From NCBI GenBank assembly GCA_029959865.1, contig JASCPE010000001.1, forward strand, positions 620,001 through 684,000: a stretch of DNA of 64,000 nt, read 5' to 3'. The position numbers and the translations under genes are program-made. Of this stretch, positions 27,031-36,823 are shown one piece after another. Within the stretch, counting starts at the first letter, position 1. Each line of letters begins with the position of its first letter. This DNA is from Microbacteriaceae bacterium PS02070. Lineage in GTDB: Bacteria > Actinomycetota > Actinomycetes > Actinomycetales > Microbacteriaceae. The notes under the pieces are model-generated. The model had not been told where the DNA came from, did no database searches, and saw only the letters and a list, made by a program, of their open reading frames with translations.

Positions 27031-28578
27031 ATGACCATCGTTGAAGAAGACGTGTCAAGCGTCTACGCCGCACCGGGGACCAAGGGGTCCGTCGCAGATT
27101 TCCGCCCTCGTTATGGCCACTACATCGGCGGTGAGTGGGTCGATCCCATCAAGGGCGAGTACTTCGAGGACATCTCTCCCGTCAACGGCAAGCCGTTCAC
27201 GGAGATCGCTCGCGGAACCGTCGAAGACATCGACCGTGCCGTCGACGTGGCGTGGAAGGCGTTCGAGTCGTGGAAGAGGACCTCGCCCGCGGAGCGCTCG
27301 GTGGTGATGAACAAGATCGCCGACCGCATCGAGGAGAACCTCGAAGCGATTGCCGTGGCCGAGACGTGGGAGAACGGCAAGCCGGTCCGCGAGACGCTCG
27401 CGGCCGACGTTCCGCTCACCGCTGACCACTTCCGTTACTTCGCAGGTGTCCTGCGTGCGCAGGAAGGCGGCATCAGCCAACTCGACAATGACACCGTCGC
27501 GTACCACTTCCACGAGCCGCTCGGCGTTGTCGGGCAGATCATCCCGTGGAACTTCCCGATCCTCATGGCGGCGTGGAAGCTCGCACCTGCGCTCGCCGCC
27601 GGCAACTGTGTCGTCATCAAGCCGGCCGAGCAGACCCCCGCATCGCTGCTGTTCCTCTTTGACATCATCGGTGATCTGCTGCCCCCGGGCGTCGTCAACA
27701 TCGTCAACGGGTTCGGGATCGAGGCGGGCGCGCCGCTCGCCCAGCACAAGCGCATCCGCAAGGTCGCGTTCACCGGTGAGACCACGACCGGCCGCCTCAT
27801 CATGCAGTACGCGTCGCAGAACCTCATTCCGGTGACGCTCGAACTTGGTGGCAAGAGCCCGAACGTGTTCTTCGACGATGTCGCGATGCAGAGGGACAGC
27901 TTCTACGACAAGGCGCTGGAAGGCTTCGCGATGTTCGCCCTGAACCAGGGCGAGGTCTGCACGTGCCCGTCTCGCGCCCTCATCCAGAGGTCGATCTACG
28001 ACGGCTTCCTCGCCGATGGCCTGGAGCGCGTCGGAAAGATCGTCCAGGGCAATCCGCTGGATCCGAACACCATGATCGGTGCGCAGGCCTCCAACGACCA
28101 GCTCGAGAAGATCCTCTCCTACATCGACATCGGCAAGGAGGGCGGCGCGAAGTTGCTCACCGGCGGCGAGCGCGTCGATCTCGGCGGCGATCTCAGCGAG
28201 GGCTACTACGTCGCCCCCACGGTGTTCGAAGGCACCAACGACATGCGGATCTTCCAGGAGGAGATCTTCGGTCCGGTGCTCTCGGTCACCAGTTTCGATG
28301 ATTTCGACGACGCGATCTCGATCGCCAACGACACGCTCTACGGTCTCGGCGCCGGCGTGTGGAGTCGTATCGGGGACACCGCGTACCGCGCCGGTCGGGC
28401 GATCGAGGCGGGCCGGGTGTGGACGAACACGTACCACCAGTACCCGGCGCACGCGGCGTTCGGTGGCTACAAGCAGTCCGGCATCGGTCGCGAGAACCAC
28501 GCGATGATGCTCGACCACTACCAGCAGACGAAGAACCTGCTCGTGTCCTACGCCGACGGCGCGATGGGCTTCTTCTAA
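27031..28578 (+). CDS. NAD-dependent aldehyde dehydrogenase (ExaC/AldA type)
   Basis: This 515-residue enzyme oxidises aldehydes such as acetaldehyde to acids with NAD(P)+. Family motifs are the cofactor segment [16 protein letters not shown], the catalytic base in LELGGKSPN (E271) and the nucleophile in [11 protein letters not shown] (C310, with a second Cys at 312). The C-terminal [10 protein letters not shown] is also present. A strong AAGGAGACACC ribosome binding site supports the ATG at 27031 rather than an upstream in-frame start. The downstream DUF779 gene is the usual companion of this ALDH subgroup. Substrate range is inferred. Confidence 0.95.
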   Translation: MTIVEEDVSSVYAAPGTKGSVADFRPRYGHYIGGEWVDPIKGEYFEDISPVNGKPFTEIARGTVEDIDRAVDVAWKAFESWKRTSPAERSVVMNKIADRIEENLEAIAVAETWENGKPVRETLAADVPLTADHFRYFAGVLRAQEGGISQLDNDTVAYHFHEPLGVVGQIIPWNFPILMAAWKLAPALAAGNCVVIKPAEQTPASLLFLFDIIGDLLPPGVVNIVNGFGIEAGAPLAQHKRIRKVAFTGETTTGRLIMQYASQNLIPVTLELGGKSPNVFFDDVAMQRDSFYDKALEGFAMFALNQGEVCTCPSRALIQRSIYDGFLADGLERVGKIVQGNPLDPNTMIGAQASNDQLEKILSYIDIGKEGGAKLLTGGERVDLGGDLSEGYYVAPTVFEGTNDMRIFQEEIFGPVLSVTSFDDFDDAISIANDTLYGLGAGVWSRIGDTAYRAGRAIEAGRVWTNTYHQYPAHAAFGGYKQSGIGRENHAMMLDHYQQTKNLLVSYADGAMGFF

Positions 28579-28591
28579 GCCTGCACTCGAC

Positions 28592-28626
28592 TCCCCGCCC
28601 GTGCCCTCATCCGGCGCGGGCGGGGA
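28592..28626 (+). terminator. Hairpin after aldehyde dehydrogenase
   Basis: A 10-bp perfect stem, TCCCCGCCCG at 28592-28601 with CGGGCGGGGA at 28617-28626, is followed by TGTTCCTT. It has no clear T run, so it may attenuate rather than fully stop transcription before the DUF779 gene. Confidence 0.55.
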
Positions 28627-28708
28627 TGTTCCTTCTCCGGCCCACCTAGCCGGGCGGCAGGTGCGGTGGGAGAATCGAACGACGAGACGACGACCGAGGG
28701 AGGTCGCG

Positions 28709-29104
28709 ATGGTCAGTATCGGAACGTATCAACGCGTGGATGTGACCGCGGCGGCGGGCGAGCTGCTCAAGGAACTCACCGTGAAGCACGGACCGCTCAT
28801 GTTCCACCAGTCCGGTGGCTGCTGCGATGGCAGCGCCCCGATGTGCTATCCCATCGGGATGTTCCAGACGGGACCGAGTGACGTGCTTCTGGGCACTCTC
28901 GACGTCAACGGCCTTGACGACATCGAGGTCTACATCTCCGAGGCCCAGTTCGAGTACTGGAAGTTCACGCACATCACGATCGATGTCGTGCCCGGTCGCG
29001 GTTCCGGCTTCAGCGTCGAGGGCCCGACCGGCAAGCGCTTCATCATCCGTTCACGGATGCTCAACGACGCCGAGCTGGAGTACTTCGGGCTGCGCAACAA
29101 CTGA
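28709..29104 (+). CDS. DUF779 domain protein
   Basis: This 131-residue protein belongs to the DUF779 family commonly encoded beside acetaldehyde/aldehyde dehydrogenases. It has the cysteine-rich motif HQSGGCCDGSAPMCYP (three Cys near residues 39-49) and YISEAQFEYWKFTHITIDVVPGRGSGFS, both typical. The Cys cluster suggests metal or thiol chemistry, but the function is not established. The ATG at 28709 follows GAGGGAGG at ideal distance. It probably works with the ALDH encoded 130 bp upstream. Confidence 0.9.
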   Translation: MVSIGTYQRVDVTAAAGELLKELTVKHGPLMFHQSGGCCDGSAPMCYPIGMFQTGPSDVLLGTLDVNGLDDIEVYISEAQFEYWKFTHITIDVVPGRGSGFSVEGPTGKRFIIRSRMLNDAELEYFGLRNN

Positions 29105-29223
29105 CCGCACGTGTGAGTCCGCTCGCGGAGACGTGGGCGAACGGGGTGCGGGTCGCGACAGCGGGAGTGAGGTTCACGCCGATCGGACTTGCTTCTCGCG
29201 CCACGGGGGCGCACGGTAGAACT

Positions 29224-30477
29224 GTGGTGTTCCTCGATGACCTCAGCTCCTGGCTGGCGCGCCAGCGCTGGTACGCCGGTAAGGACCACGCGCCGCACCT
29301 GCGCATCATCGCAGCGCAACCGGCTCCGGCCGGTGCGACCCGGTACCTGGTCATGGACGAGGGCGGAGCGCTGCCCGTGCTCTATCACGTGCCCCTCATC
29401 GGTGCCGTGGCGCCGGGGGAGGCCGATCTCGTCGACGACGACGGCCGGGCTCTCATCGATGCCGTCCGGAACCCGGAGTTCACCGTGGGCACGCTCGCCC
29501 AGATGGGGGTCGATACGGAGCGTGTCTCCGGCTCCCGTGTGCTGACGGGCGAGCAGTCGAACACCTCGATCGTCTTCGACGAAGACGGCGAGCCGACGAT
29601 GATCCTGAAGCTCTTCCGCACGCTCCATCACGGCGAGAACCCCGATGTCACTGTGCAGCGCCCGCTGAGCGCGGCCGGATCGCCCTACGTCCCCCGCTTC
29701 CTGGGGAGCGTCGACGCGTCCTGGCCGGACGTCGGCCGCGACTCGGGATCGGCCTTCGGCACCCTGGGGTTCGCGCAGGAGTTTCTGCCCGGAGTCCGTG
29801 ACGGCTGGACCCTTGCACTGGAAGCTGCTCGGCAGGGGCACGACTTCACCGCGTCCGCTCGGGAGCTCGCGCTCGCCGTGGCCGGTGTGCACAGCGCTCT
29901 CGGCGACGTCCTACCGACGACGGACGCCACCGACGACCTCATCGAGGGGACGGGGGTGACCTGGGGGCGACGGCTGTCGATCGCGGCTCTCGAAGTGCCT
30001 GCGGTCGCCGAACGTCAGGAAGGGATCAGCGAGGTCTATCGGGACGCGTTGGCGCGACCCTGGCCGCGACTCCAGCGCGTGCACGGCGACCTGCATCTCG
30101 GTCAAGTGCTCGCCGTGCCCCACGACGGATGGCGGATCGTCGACTTCGAGGGGGAGCCGCTGCGCCCCATGGAAGAGCGTGCGATGCCGGATCTGCCGCT
30201 GCGGGACGTGGCGGGGATGCTGCGCTCCTTCGATTACGCCGGTGCTCTCGGGGGAGGCGCCGACGGATCCACCTGGGCCGCGGACTGCCGGGAGGCATTC
30301 CTCGCGGGGTACGCGGAGGCCGCCGGAGCGGACGTGCTCGATGACACCCTCCTGCGCGCGCTCGTGCTGGACAAGGCCGTCTACGAGGCGATCTACGAGG
30401 CGCGCAACCGGCCCGATTGGCTGCACGTCCCGCTCGCTGGAATCGACGCGGCCCTCACTCTCCGCGCCGAGGACTGA
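29224..30477 (+). CDS. mak: Maltokinase-like phosphotransferase
   Basis: Maltokinase phosphorylates maltose to maltose-1-phosphate in the trehalose-to-glycan (GlgE) route. The product has the N-terminal signature WLARQRWYAGK and the phosphotransferase catalytic loop RVHGDLHLGQVL, followed by the metal-binding DFEGEPLRPMEER. LPLRDVAGMLRSFDYA is also characteristic. I chose the GTG at 29224 (417 residues) because the stretch back to GTG 29113 is not protein-like; the start is uncertain. It converges stop-to-stop with the trehalose synthase-like gene. Confidence 0.86.
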   Translation: MVFLDDLSSWLARQRWYAGKDHAPHLRIIAAQPAPAGATRYLVMDEGGALPVLYHVPLIGAVAPGEADLVDDDGRALIDAVRNPEFTVGTLAQMGVDTERVSGSRVLTGEQSNTSIVFDEDGEPTMILKLFRTLHHGENPDVTVQRPLSAAGSPYVPRFLGSVDASWPDVGRDSGSAFGTLGFAQEFLPGVRDGWTLALEAARQGHDFTASARELALAVAGVHSALGDVLPTTDATDDLIEGTGVTWGRRLSIAALEVPAVAERQEGISEVYRDALARPWPRLQRVHGDLHLGQVLAVPHDGWRIVDFEGEPLRPMEERAMPDLPLRDVAGMLRSFDYAGALGGGADGSTWAADCREAFLAGYAEAAGADVLDDTLLRALVLDKAVYEAIYEARNRPDWLHVPLAGIDAALTLRAED

Positions 30478-32781
30478 TCACTCGGCGGGCGCCTCGGGCG
30501 CGCTGACGAGAAGGAAGAGCGCTCCGTACGACGGCAGCGAGACCGAGAAGCTGTGCAGGTCGTCGACCTGCCCGGCCACATCGCCGGTCGCCGCGTCCGT
30601 GATCTCGCTCCCCGGGGGAAGGTGCTTCGAGCGGACGGTTCCCTCGGTCGTCTCGGCACCGAAGTTGAGCACCGTGATCTGCAGGGGTGCATCTGCAGCG
30701 GCATCTCCCTCATCGAGGCGGTGCACCAGCACGAGCATTGACGCGTGCGCGACCTGCGGAACATCGAGCTGCGTCGCGCTCGCGATGCCGTGCCGACGGC
30801 GCAGCTCAAGAATCCCCGAGAGGCGGGAGGCGAACGAATCGGGGTCGTCGAGCTGCTCCGGCAGCGGCCCGTACAGCGCACGGGCGCGGGGCATCCCGGC
30901 CGAGGAGCGGGTCGCCGCGGGCGCGACGTCGAGGAGGTCGTGGGCGCCCCGCTCGATCCAGCGCGTGTCTCCGGAGCCGATCAGGTCGTCGATCTCGCCC
31001 GGTGCGACCGTGAGCATGCCGGTGAGGTCCCACCCGGACAGCGCGAATACGCCCGGCTGCCACGCGTTGTAGGCGCACAGCAGCAGGTGCGCGTCGCGGA
31101 TGGCCGGGACGTCGTCGTCGGTGATGTCGTCGAGCGTCGTCGCGCCGCGGGTTGCGGCGATCAGCGAGGTGGTCGTGCAGGCGATCCCGTTCTGGGTGAA
31201 GACGCGGTTGAAGTCGGCCGTGCCGGTCAGGCTCTCGGTCAGCTCGGCGCGGACGAGCTCGGCGAGCTCGGCTCCGGTGATCTCGCCGCCGCGGAAGCGA
31301 TAGACCTCTTCGGCGTGCCGGGTGGCCCAGTGCACGAGCTCGTAGGTGAGCTCATCATGGTTCTGGAGGCCGTGCACGAGTTGCACCGGCTCGACGCCGA
31401 GCTCGAGCGAGGAGGTCAGCGCGAGCCGGAGGAACTCCGTCTGCCCGGTTGCGAGGGCGTGGTGGTAGCCGGGGCGTCCGACGAAGTCGTAGGACAGGTC
31501 GGCGCCGACCGCGCCGGTGTCGCGGATGTCCTCGATCGTGAGGTTGAGCTCTTGGAAGGTGAACCCGCCGACCTTGCGCACCATGCCGCCGATGATCTGG
31601 TTGGCCGCATGGGAGAGTGGGTGACCTTCCGACCACGCCGGCATCCCCTCGGCGCTTTTCTCGACACCCAGGAACCCGTTCGCATCCAGCCGCAGGGCGG
31701 TCGTCCCCAGCTCCCCGAGCGAGTGCAGCGCGTCGCCGATGACGAGTCTCATCCCAGCGAAGGTTGGGTCGAGCCAGTTGATCGAGGGCTGGCCCTGCTT
31801 GAAATAGTGCAGGTACACCCAGCGACGGGTGACCCCGTCCGGACCGATGACGGCGCCCGTCGCGCTCCAGTTCGTGTCCTTGACGCCGGGAGTGTAGAAG
31901 ATGACGCGTTGAAGCTCTCCGATGATATACCCGCGGCCGGCGAGCTCACGTTCGGTCGCGGTGTCGAGGTTGACGCTGTCGACATCGCTTGGGACGTCCG
32001 GCAGCAGCCCCCAGTCCTCGGGCTGGATCTCGACCATGTGATAGATGCCGGGGTAGTCCTTGTACCCCATCTCGGCGAGGCGGAAGTCTGCCCCCTTGCC
32101 GGTGTGACCGGGCACGATGTCATCGATGATGCTGCCGCCGTGGCTTTCGGCGGCATCGCAGAGCGCGCGGAACTCGGTGTCGGTGCCGAAGACGGGGTCG
32201 ATCTGGGTGCTGATGCGATCGAAGTGCCCATCGACGCTCGGTGTCTCCTGCCATCCCGCGATCCCACCGGCTCGCTTGACGGGGCCCGTGTGGATCGCGC
32301 TGATGCCGATGCGCTCGAAGGCTGACCACAGCGCGTCGTCGCCGAGGGCGGAGAGGAACGACTGGCCGGGGCGGGTGATCAGCGAGAGCGGGTACGCCGT
32401 GAACCAGACGTCGGTCGTTGCGATGGCCCGCCGCGCGTCGGGTCGTGCGTAGGGATTGCGCCACATCGTCGGCTGTCCGGACACCTCGCGAGCGAGGACA
32501 TCCGCGTCCTTCAGCATGGACTGTCTGACCAACCACTCCACGTACGAGGGGTTGCTGCCGTTTGCCGTGCGCGGGTCGGTCGTCGAGCGCCGCACGCCTC
32601 CGCCACGGAAATGATCGCGCGGGCGGAGCCGTTTCGGCCGGGCGGGATAGCGCTGCTCGTCGTAGCTGATCTCCGCCGGTTCGGGCTCGGCCTGCGCTTC
32701 CGCCTCGTGGAGCTCTCGCAGTCCGGGCAGGTCGATGGGTCCGGTGTAGAGGTCCTCCGGGCGGTAATCGTCGCGGGCCAT
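30478..32781 (-). CDS. treS: Divergent trehalose synthase-like GH13 enzyme
   Basis: The 767-residue protein is a glycoside hydrolase family 13 member related to maltose alpha-D-glucosyltransferase (maltose-trehalose interconversion). The catalytic triad can be located: nucleophile in [10 protein letters not shown] (near residue 364), acid/base in FTFQELNL (near 411) and the third Asp in QNHDELT (near 474). Region I reads [11 protein letters not shown] instead of the common D-x-V-x-NH form, so it is divergent. A 100-residue hydrophilic N-terminus precedes the barrel. It is 43 bp downstream of an unknown membrane protein gene and abuts mak, its likely metabolic partner. Confidence 0.8.
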   Translation of the reverse strand: MARDDYRPEDLYTGPIDLPGLRELHEAEAQAEPEPAEISYDEQRYPARPKRLRPRDHFRGGGVRRSTTDPRTANGSNPSYVEWLVRQSMLKDADVLAREVSGQPTMWRNPYARPDARRAIATTDVWFTAYPLSLITRPGQSFLSALGDDALWSAFERIGISAIHTGPVKRAGGIAGWQETPSVDGHFDRISTQIDPVFGTDTEFRALCDAAESHGGSIIDDIVPGHTGKGADFRLAEMGYKDYPGIYHMVEIQPEDWGLLPDVPSDVDSVNLDTATERELAGRGYIIGELQRVIFYTPGVKDTNWSATGAVIGPDGVTRRWVYLHYFKQGQPSINWLDPTFAGMRLVIGDALHSLGELGTTALRLDANGFLGVEKSAEGMPAWSEGHPLSHAANQIIGGMVRKVGGFTFQELNLTIEDIRDTGAVGADLSYDFVGRPGYHHALATGQTEFLRLALTSSLELGVEPVQLVHGLQNHDELTYELVHWATRHAEEVYRFRGGEITGAELAELVRAELTESLTGTADFNRVFTQNGIACTTTSLIAATRGATTLDDITDDDVPAIRDAHLLLCAYNAWQPGVFALSGWDLTGMLTVAPGEIDDLIGSGDTRWIERGAHDLLDVAPAATRSSAGMPRARALYGPLPEQLDDPDSFASRLSGILELRRRHGIASATQLDVPQVAHASMLVLVHRLDEGDAAADAPLQITVLNFGAETTEGTVRSKHLPPGSEITDAATGDVAGQVDDLHSFSVSLPSYGALFLLVSAPEAPAE

Positions 32782-32824
32782 TTCCCCAACCTACTCCGGT
32801 GGTCGTGACGTGTCGCGGTCGGGG

Positions 32825-34009
32825 TCAGCGGTTGAAGAAGAGGGCAGGGAGGATCCCCGAGCTCATGAGGAACCAGAGGATCCCGAACGCGGCGATGGTG
32901 ATGATCGTCTTCCACGGCGTCCTCGTGCTCAGCCGCCGACCCTGCGCCGCGACGCCGGGTGGCGGCTGCAGCGGCGCCGCCGGCGCCTGGAACGGCACGC
33001 CGTCATCGGCGCTGGTCGCGGGGTGGTCGCTGGCGGTGGCCGTGACGTAGGGCTGGGCGGAGGGGGCGGAGCTCAGGCGATCGTCGCGCCACCGCTCCCA
33101 CTGCGCGAACTTGTCCAGGAATGCGGAGACCGCGGAGAACAACCAGGCCCAGGTGTTCGCGTCGAGGGTGGAGAAGTCACGCTTGGCGTAGAGGAACATC
33201 CAGTCATCGACGATCTCCACGTCCAACGCGGCGGCGTGGTCGATGAAGCGCGCCATGATGTCGGGGGTGAACAGGTACAGCGCGTCGCGCTCGTACCCGC
33301 GCGGGCAGTGCAGCGCGAAGTACTTGTCAAAGTCCCCTTCGAGGCTGAGGCGCTGGTCCTTCGAGAATTCCAGAGGCAGATTGGAGCCGAACAGGCCGTT
33401 GTTTCCGTGGGCGTCGAGCACGATGTGCGGGAGCGGGGACGAGAGATGGACGGCAACATATCCCCAGGTGTGCGTTGTCTTGTTGTCTCCCGATCCGGTC
33501 GTGTAGCGGTAGTTCCCGAACTCGACGAAGCGGGGTCGCGTGCCGCGGATGACCTCACTGGCCATGCGCGATGAGCCGAGGTGAAAGATCATGCCGGGCA
33601 GCGGAGGGTTGGGGATCCGGTCTTCCCAGGTCATCGCGTTCGCCTGGGCGAATCGGTCGAGCCGGTAGTCGCGCTCCCGGTTCGCCCGTGACGTGTTCAG
33701 TCGCGCCACCAGGATCACCACCGCAATCCCCGGGATCACCAAGAACGGCAGCCAGATTACGACGGGGAGGCCACCGCCACCGAACGCGAGCGTCAGGACA
33801 CTCGTCATCACCGGGACGATCAGGAACAGGAACGCGATCACGAAGACGCCGGCGAAGATGAGGCCGAGTGTCTGTTTCGAGATGCCGAACGCGCTGCTGT
33901 GGCGGCGCCGCGCCCTGACCTGTGCGCCGTGCTGTCTCACGGCCGCCGGGTCGACCGGGTCGGTCAGCGGGCGTGCGTCGAAGGTGTAGTGCTGAGGTGT
34001 GGGAATCAT
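32825..34009 (-). CDS. Membrane protein of unknown function
   Basis: No family is recognised. The 394-residue product has two adjacent membrane segments at about residues 50-75 and 80-105 (LGLIFAGVFVIAFLFLIV; VIWLPFLVIPGIAVVILVA). A soluble middle domain contains RFVEFGNYRYTTGSGDNKT and AVHLSSPLPHIVLDAHG. A Pro/Ala-rich stretch and one C-terminal membrane segment follow. The start MIPTPQHYTF overlaps the upstream stop (ATGA). It sits between another unknown gene and the trehalose synthase-like gene, probably in one transcript. It may sense or tether something at the membrane, but this is speculation. Confidence 0.8.
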   Translation of the reverse strand: MIPTPQHYTFDARPLTDPVDPAAVRQHGAQVRARRRHSSAFGISKQTLGLIFAGVFVIAFLFLIVPVMTSVLTLAFGGGGLPVVIWLPFLVIPGIAVVILVARLNTSRANRERDYRLDRFAQANAMTWEDRIPNPPLPGMIFHLGSSRMASEVIRGTRPRFVEFGNYRYTTGSGDNKTTHTWGYVAVHLSSPLPHIVLDAHGNNGLFGSNLPLEFSKDQRLSLEGDFDKYFALHCPRGYERDALYLFTPDIMARFIDHAAALDVEIVDDWMFLYAKRDFSTLDANTWAWLFSAVSAFLDKFAQWERWRDDRLSSAPSAQPYVTATASDHPATSADDGVPFQAPAAPLQPPPGVAAQGRRLSTRTPWKTIITIAAFGILWFLMSSGILPALFFNR

Positions 34010-34995
34010 CAGCGGTTCACCTCGTCTGAGCCGTACTGCAACACAGCGCCCTCCGGGACGCGAGCGATCTCGAGTCCCTCCTCTGCCAGGAGACGCTCGA
34101 TGAACGCTGCGCTGCCTCCGACGATGGTCGAGTCGTAGTCGACTTCGGTCACGATGACCCACGCGTGGTCGGCGGGCCACGCGAGGCTCGGAGACTGTGG
34201 TGATCCCCAGTCCCGGTCGACCCACGGTGCGCGCGCGGGCCAGTCCGCGTCCGACAGTTCGGCCAGTGCCGCGTGGAAGAGGACGTGTTCCCGCTGCGGC
34301 AGTTCCAGCTTCGGCCCCTCGGAAACGTCCCGCGAGAGCGTCCCTTCCTGCCAGGTGGGCTTACGGAAGGCGTTGTTGAGGACGTCGCGGCGGAGCCGGT
34401 CGGTGAAGTGCTCATGGCGGGCGTCGGTGGGGGCTTCTCCGAGGGTGAAGCGCACGCGGGCGGGGGAGTCGCCATAGAACCCGAGTATTCCGCCCCACCC
34501 TGCCCAGACGGCGACGTACGCGTCCTCCGGTGTCTCGGTGAAGGAGGAGCCGACGCGCGCGAGAGTGGCGAAGGCTTCGTCGTCGAGCTCACCCTCCGCG
34601 GGCGCGCTGAACTCGCGGCCGTCGGGGGACACCGTCGTCTGCCACCCGGTCCACTGCTCGCCGGTCGGGTCGCCATGGACGCCAACGAGGGCGTGCCACT
34701 GTGCGAGAGGGTGGAACGTCCTTCCGAAGGCGCTCGCCGTGTCGCGCCAGGACGAGTCCTCCGTGACGATCCGTTCGAGGATCCGGTGCCGCTCCTTCTC
34801 GCGCATCTCGCGGTAGGTCTCCGCATCCGGCATGCGTTCGCCCGGGAGGGACGACACCGCCGGGCGATGAAACACGCGTGCGTAGGCCTCGAAGCCGTGG
34901 GGGACGACCCCGTGCATGGTCCGGCCCCACGCCTCTCCATCGTCGATTCGTTCGTGCAGCCACTGGCCGGGCGAGACGTCGGCGGTCCATTCCAT
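34009..34995 (-). CDS. Conserved hypothetical protein
   Basis: The 328-residue soluble protein has no motif I can name. It is acidic, rich in Trp and His, and contains AVWAGWGGILGFYGDSPARV and a C-terminal half with VDRDWGSPQSPSLAWPADHAWVIVTEVDYDSTIVGG. The start MEWTADVSPGQWLHERI is chosen because the upstream extension is not protein-like. Its stop overlaps the next gene's ATG, so the two are likely coupled. It is divergent from the alcohol dehydrogenase gene, sharing a 113-bp promoter region. Confidence 0.75.
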   Translation of the reverse strand: MEWTADVSPGQWLHERIDDGEAWGRTMHGVVPHGFEAYARVFHRPAVSSLPGERMPDAETYREMREKERHRILERIVTEDSSWRDTASAFGRTFHPLAQWHALVGVHGDPTGEQWTGWQTTVSPDGREFSAPAEGELDDEAFATLARVGSSFTETPEDAYVAVWAGWGGILGFYGDSPARVRFTLGEAPTDARHEHFTDRLRRDVLNNAFRKPTWQEGTLSRDVSEGPKLELPQREHVLFHAALAELSDADWPARAPWVDRDWGSPQSPSLAWPADHAWVIVTEVDYDSTIVGGSAAFIERLLAEEGLEIARVPEGAVLQYGSDEVNR

Positions 34996-35022
34996 GCCGT
35001 TCACGCTACCTGCCGCCCTCGG

Positions 35023-35042
35023 CGTTGCAACCCTCCGCAACG
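35023..35042. promoter_or_regulatory. Putative operator between divergent genes, upstream of adh
   Basis: CGTTGC at 35023-35028 and GCAACG at 35037-35042 form a 6-bp inverted repeat, with an inner palindrome GTTGCAAC at 35024-35031. It is 67 bp before the alcohol dehydrogenase start. The same hexamers occur upstream of the aldehyde dehydrogenase (26952-26961). Confidence 0.5.
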
Positions 35043-35108
35043 TGACGATTCGTACCGTGAGGGGTGACAGGCGAACCCCCACCTCGCCTCAACAAAGGAG
35101 TGATGTCG

Positions 35109-36182
35109 ATGTCAACGGTGACAGAAACAACGGACCTGCGCGGTCAGGTCCCCGAAGGAACAATGCGTGCCGCAGTCGTGGTTGCACACGACCGGCCGCT
35201 CGAAGTCAAGGACGTGCCGATCCCGTCGCCCGGACCCGGTCAGGCACTCGTGCGCGTGATCACCTCGGGTGTGTGCCACACCGACCTCCACGCCGCACGC
35301 GGCGACTGGCCGGTCGCGCCGAAGGGGAACCTCATCCCCGGTCACGAGGGCTACGGAGAGGTCGTCGCACTCGGCGAGGGCGTCGACACCCTCACTGTCG
35401 GCCAACTCGTCGGCAACGCGTGGCTGTGGAGTGCGTGCGGCACGTGTGAGTACTGCCGCACCGGCTGGGAGACCCTGTGCCCCGAGCAGCAGAACGGTGG
35501 CTACTCGGTGGACGGCAGCTTCGGCGAGTACATGCTCGTCGATGAGAAGTTCGCCGCCCGCATCCCCGAAGGCGCTGACCCGGAAGAGGTCGCCCCGGTG
35601 CTGTGCGCGGGCGTCACGGTCTACAAGGGCCTCAAGATGACCGGCGTCAAGCCCGGCGAATGGGTCGTCATCAGCGGCATCGGCGGCCTTGGCCACATCG
35701 CTGTCCAGTACGCCCGCGCCATGGGCATGCGGGTCGCTGCGGTGGATGTGGATGACAGCAAGCTGGACCTCGCCCGCAAGCACGGGGCGGAAGTCACCGT
35801 CAACGCGGCGTCGCAGGATCCGGCCGCCGTCATCCAGGAGCAGACCGGCGGTGCGCACGGGGTCCTCGTGACCGCGGTGCATCCGAAGGCGTTCGGTCAG
35901 GCTCTCGGCGTCGCCCGGCGCGGGGCCACGATCGTCTTCAACGGCCTGCCCCCGGGCGACTTCCCGGCCGACATCTTCGACATCGTGCTGCGGGCGATCA
36001 CGATCCGCGGGTCGATCGTCGGAACGCGTCAGGACATGGTCGAAGCGCTCGACTTCTACGCGCGCGGTGAGATCCACCCGACCATCAAGGTCGAGTCCCT
36101 CGATGAGATCAACGACATCTTCGAGCGGATGGAGAAGGGCAAGATCGACGGCCGGATCGTGCTGCGGTACGCAGAGGACTGA
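35109..36182 (+). CDS. adhP: Zinc-dependent alcohol dehydrogenase (AdhP type)
   Basis: This 357-residue medium-chain dehydrogenase oxidises alcohols such as ethanol with NAD+. It has the catalytic-zinc motif GVCHTDLH (Cys56), GHEGYGEVVALGEGV, and the structural-zinc cluster CGTCEYCRTGWETLC. The nucleotide fold ISGIGGLGHIAVQYA is also present. AAAGGAG lies 8 bp before the ATG at 35109; an ATG two codons earlier is the alternative. It likely supplies aldehyde to the ALDH at 27031. A strong terminator follows. Confidence 0.95.
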   Translation: MSTVTETTDLRGQVPEGTMRAAVVVAHDRPLEVKDVPIPSPGPGQALVRVITSGVCHTDLHAARGDWPVAPKGNLIPGHEGYGEVVALGEGVDTLTVGQLVGNAWLWSACGTCEYCRTGWETLCPEQQNGGYSVDGSFGEYMLVDEKFAARIPEGADPEEVAPVLCAGVTVYKGLKMTGVKPGEWVVISGIGGLGHIAVQYARAMGMRVAAVDVDDSKLDLARKHGAEVTVNAASQDPAAVIQEQTGGAHGVLVTAVHPKAFGQALGVARRGATIVFNGLPPGDFPADIFDIVLRAITIRGSIVGTRQDMVEALDFYARGEIHPTIKVESLDEINDIFERMEKGKIDGRIVLRYAED

Positions 36183-36193
36183 CCCGAAGACCG

Positions 36194-36232
36194 AAAGGGG
36201 GGTGCGGGAGCAGCAGGACCGCACCCCCCTTT
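36194..36232 (+). terminator. Strong Rho-independent terminator after adhP
   Basis: A 14-bp perfect stem, AAAGGGGGGTGCGG at 36194-36207 with CCGCACCCCCCTTT at 36219-36232, encloses an 11-base loop and ends in T residues. It separates adhP from the ribosomal operon. Confidence 0.92.
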
Positions 36233-36437
36233 CTGCTGCCCTCAGACGACCGCGGGGTGTGCGCTCGGACCGGACCCCGCTCTGGCCGGATGTACAGGGG
36301 GATGAGCGCAAGACCCGGGCCTGATAGGATGTGAAGGTTGTCCGCCGCGCATCCGAGCGCGTGCGGGCAGCGTGCAACACACCCTCCTGCTGCTCGGAGA
36401 TACCGAGTGGCCGTTCTAGTCCGAAGGAGGTGGGTCA

Positions 36438-36818
36438 GTGACGCACACACACCAGTACGAACTCATGGTGATCCTCAACCCCGAGATCGACGAGCGCACC
36501 GTTCCGGCCAACCTTGACAAGTTCCTCAAGGTGATCACGACCGACGGTGGCAGCATCGACAACATCGACATCTGGGGTCGTCGCCGCCTGGCATACGAGA
36601 TCGACAAGAAGTCCGAGGGCATCTACGCCGTCGTCAACTTCACCGCGACGAGCGACTCCACTCAGGAGCTTGACCGTCAGCTGGGTCTCAACGAGCAGGT
36701 CATGCGCACCAAGGTTCTCCGCGCCGAGGAAGCAATCGCTCAGGTTGCTGCCGAGAAGGAGCGCCAGGAGGCCAAGGCTGCTCGCAAGGCTGCTGCCCCC
36801 GCAAAGGCGAAGGCCTAA
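36438..36818 (+). CDS. rpsF: 30S ribosomal protein S6
   Basis: S6 binds the central domain of the small subunit with S18, whose gene is in the same operon. The 126-residue product has [39 protein letters not shown] and [19 protein letters not shown] Lys/Ala-rich tail of about 25 residues extends the usual length. The GTG start follows AAGGAGGTGG. A -10-like TAGGAT lies at 36325-36330. Confidence 0.98.
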   Translation: MTHTHQYELMVILNPEIDERTVPANLDKFLKVITTDGGSIDNIDIWGRRRLAYEIDKKSEGIYAVVNFTATSDSTQELDRQLGLNEQVMRTKVLRAEEAIAQVAAEKERQEAKAARKAAAPAKAKA

Positions 36819-36823
36819 GGCTC

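Noticed and set aside
27055..28518. A 487-codon open frame on the minus strand
   Set aside because: It is opposite the aldehyde dehydrogenase, which has both catalytic residues in place.
30745..32325. A 526-codon open frame on the plus strand opposite the trehalose synthase-like gene
   Set aside because: The minus-strand frame carries the GH13 catalytic motifs; the plus-strand product is Arg/Gly/Val/Glu-rich and without any motif.
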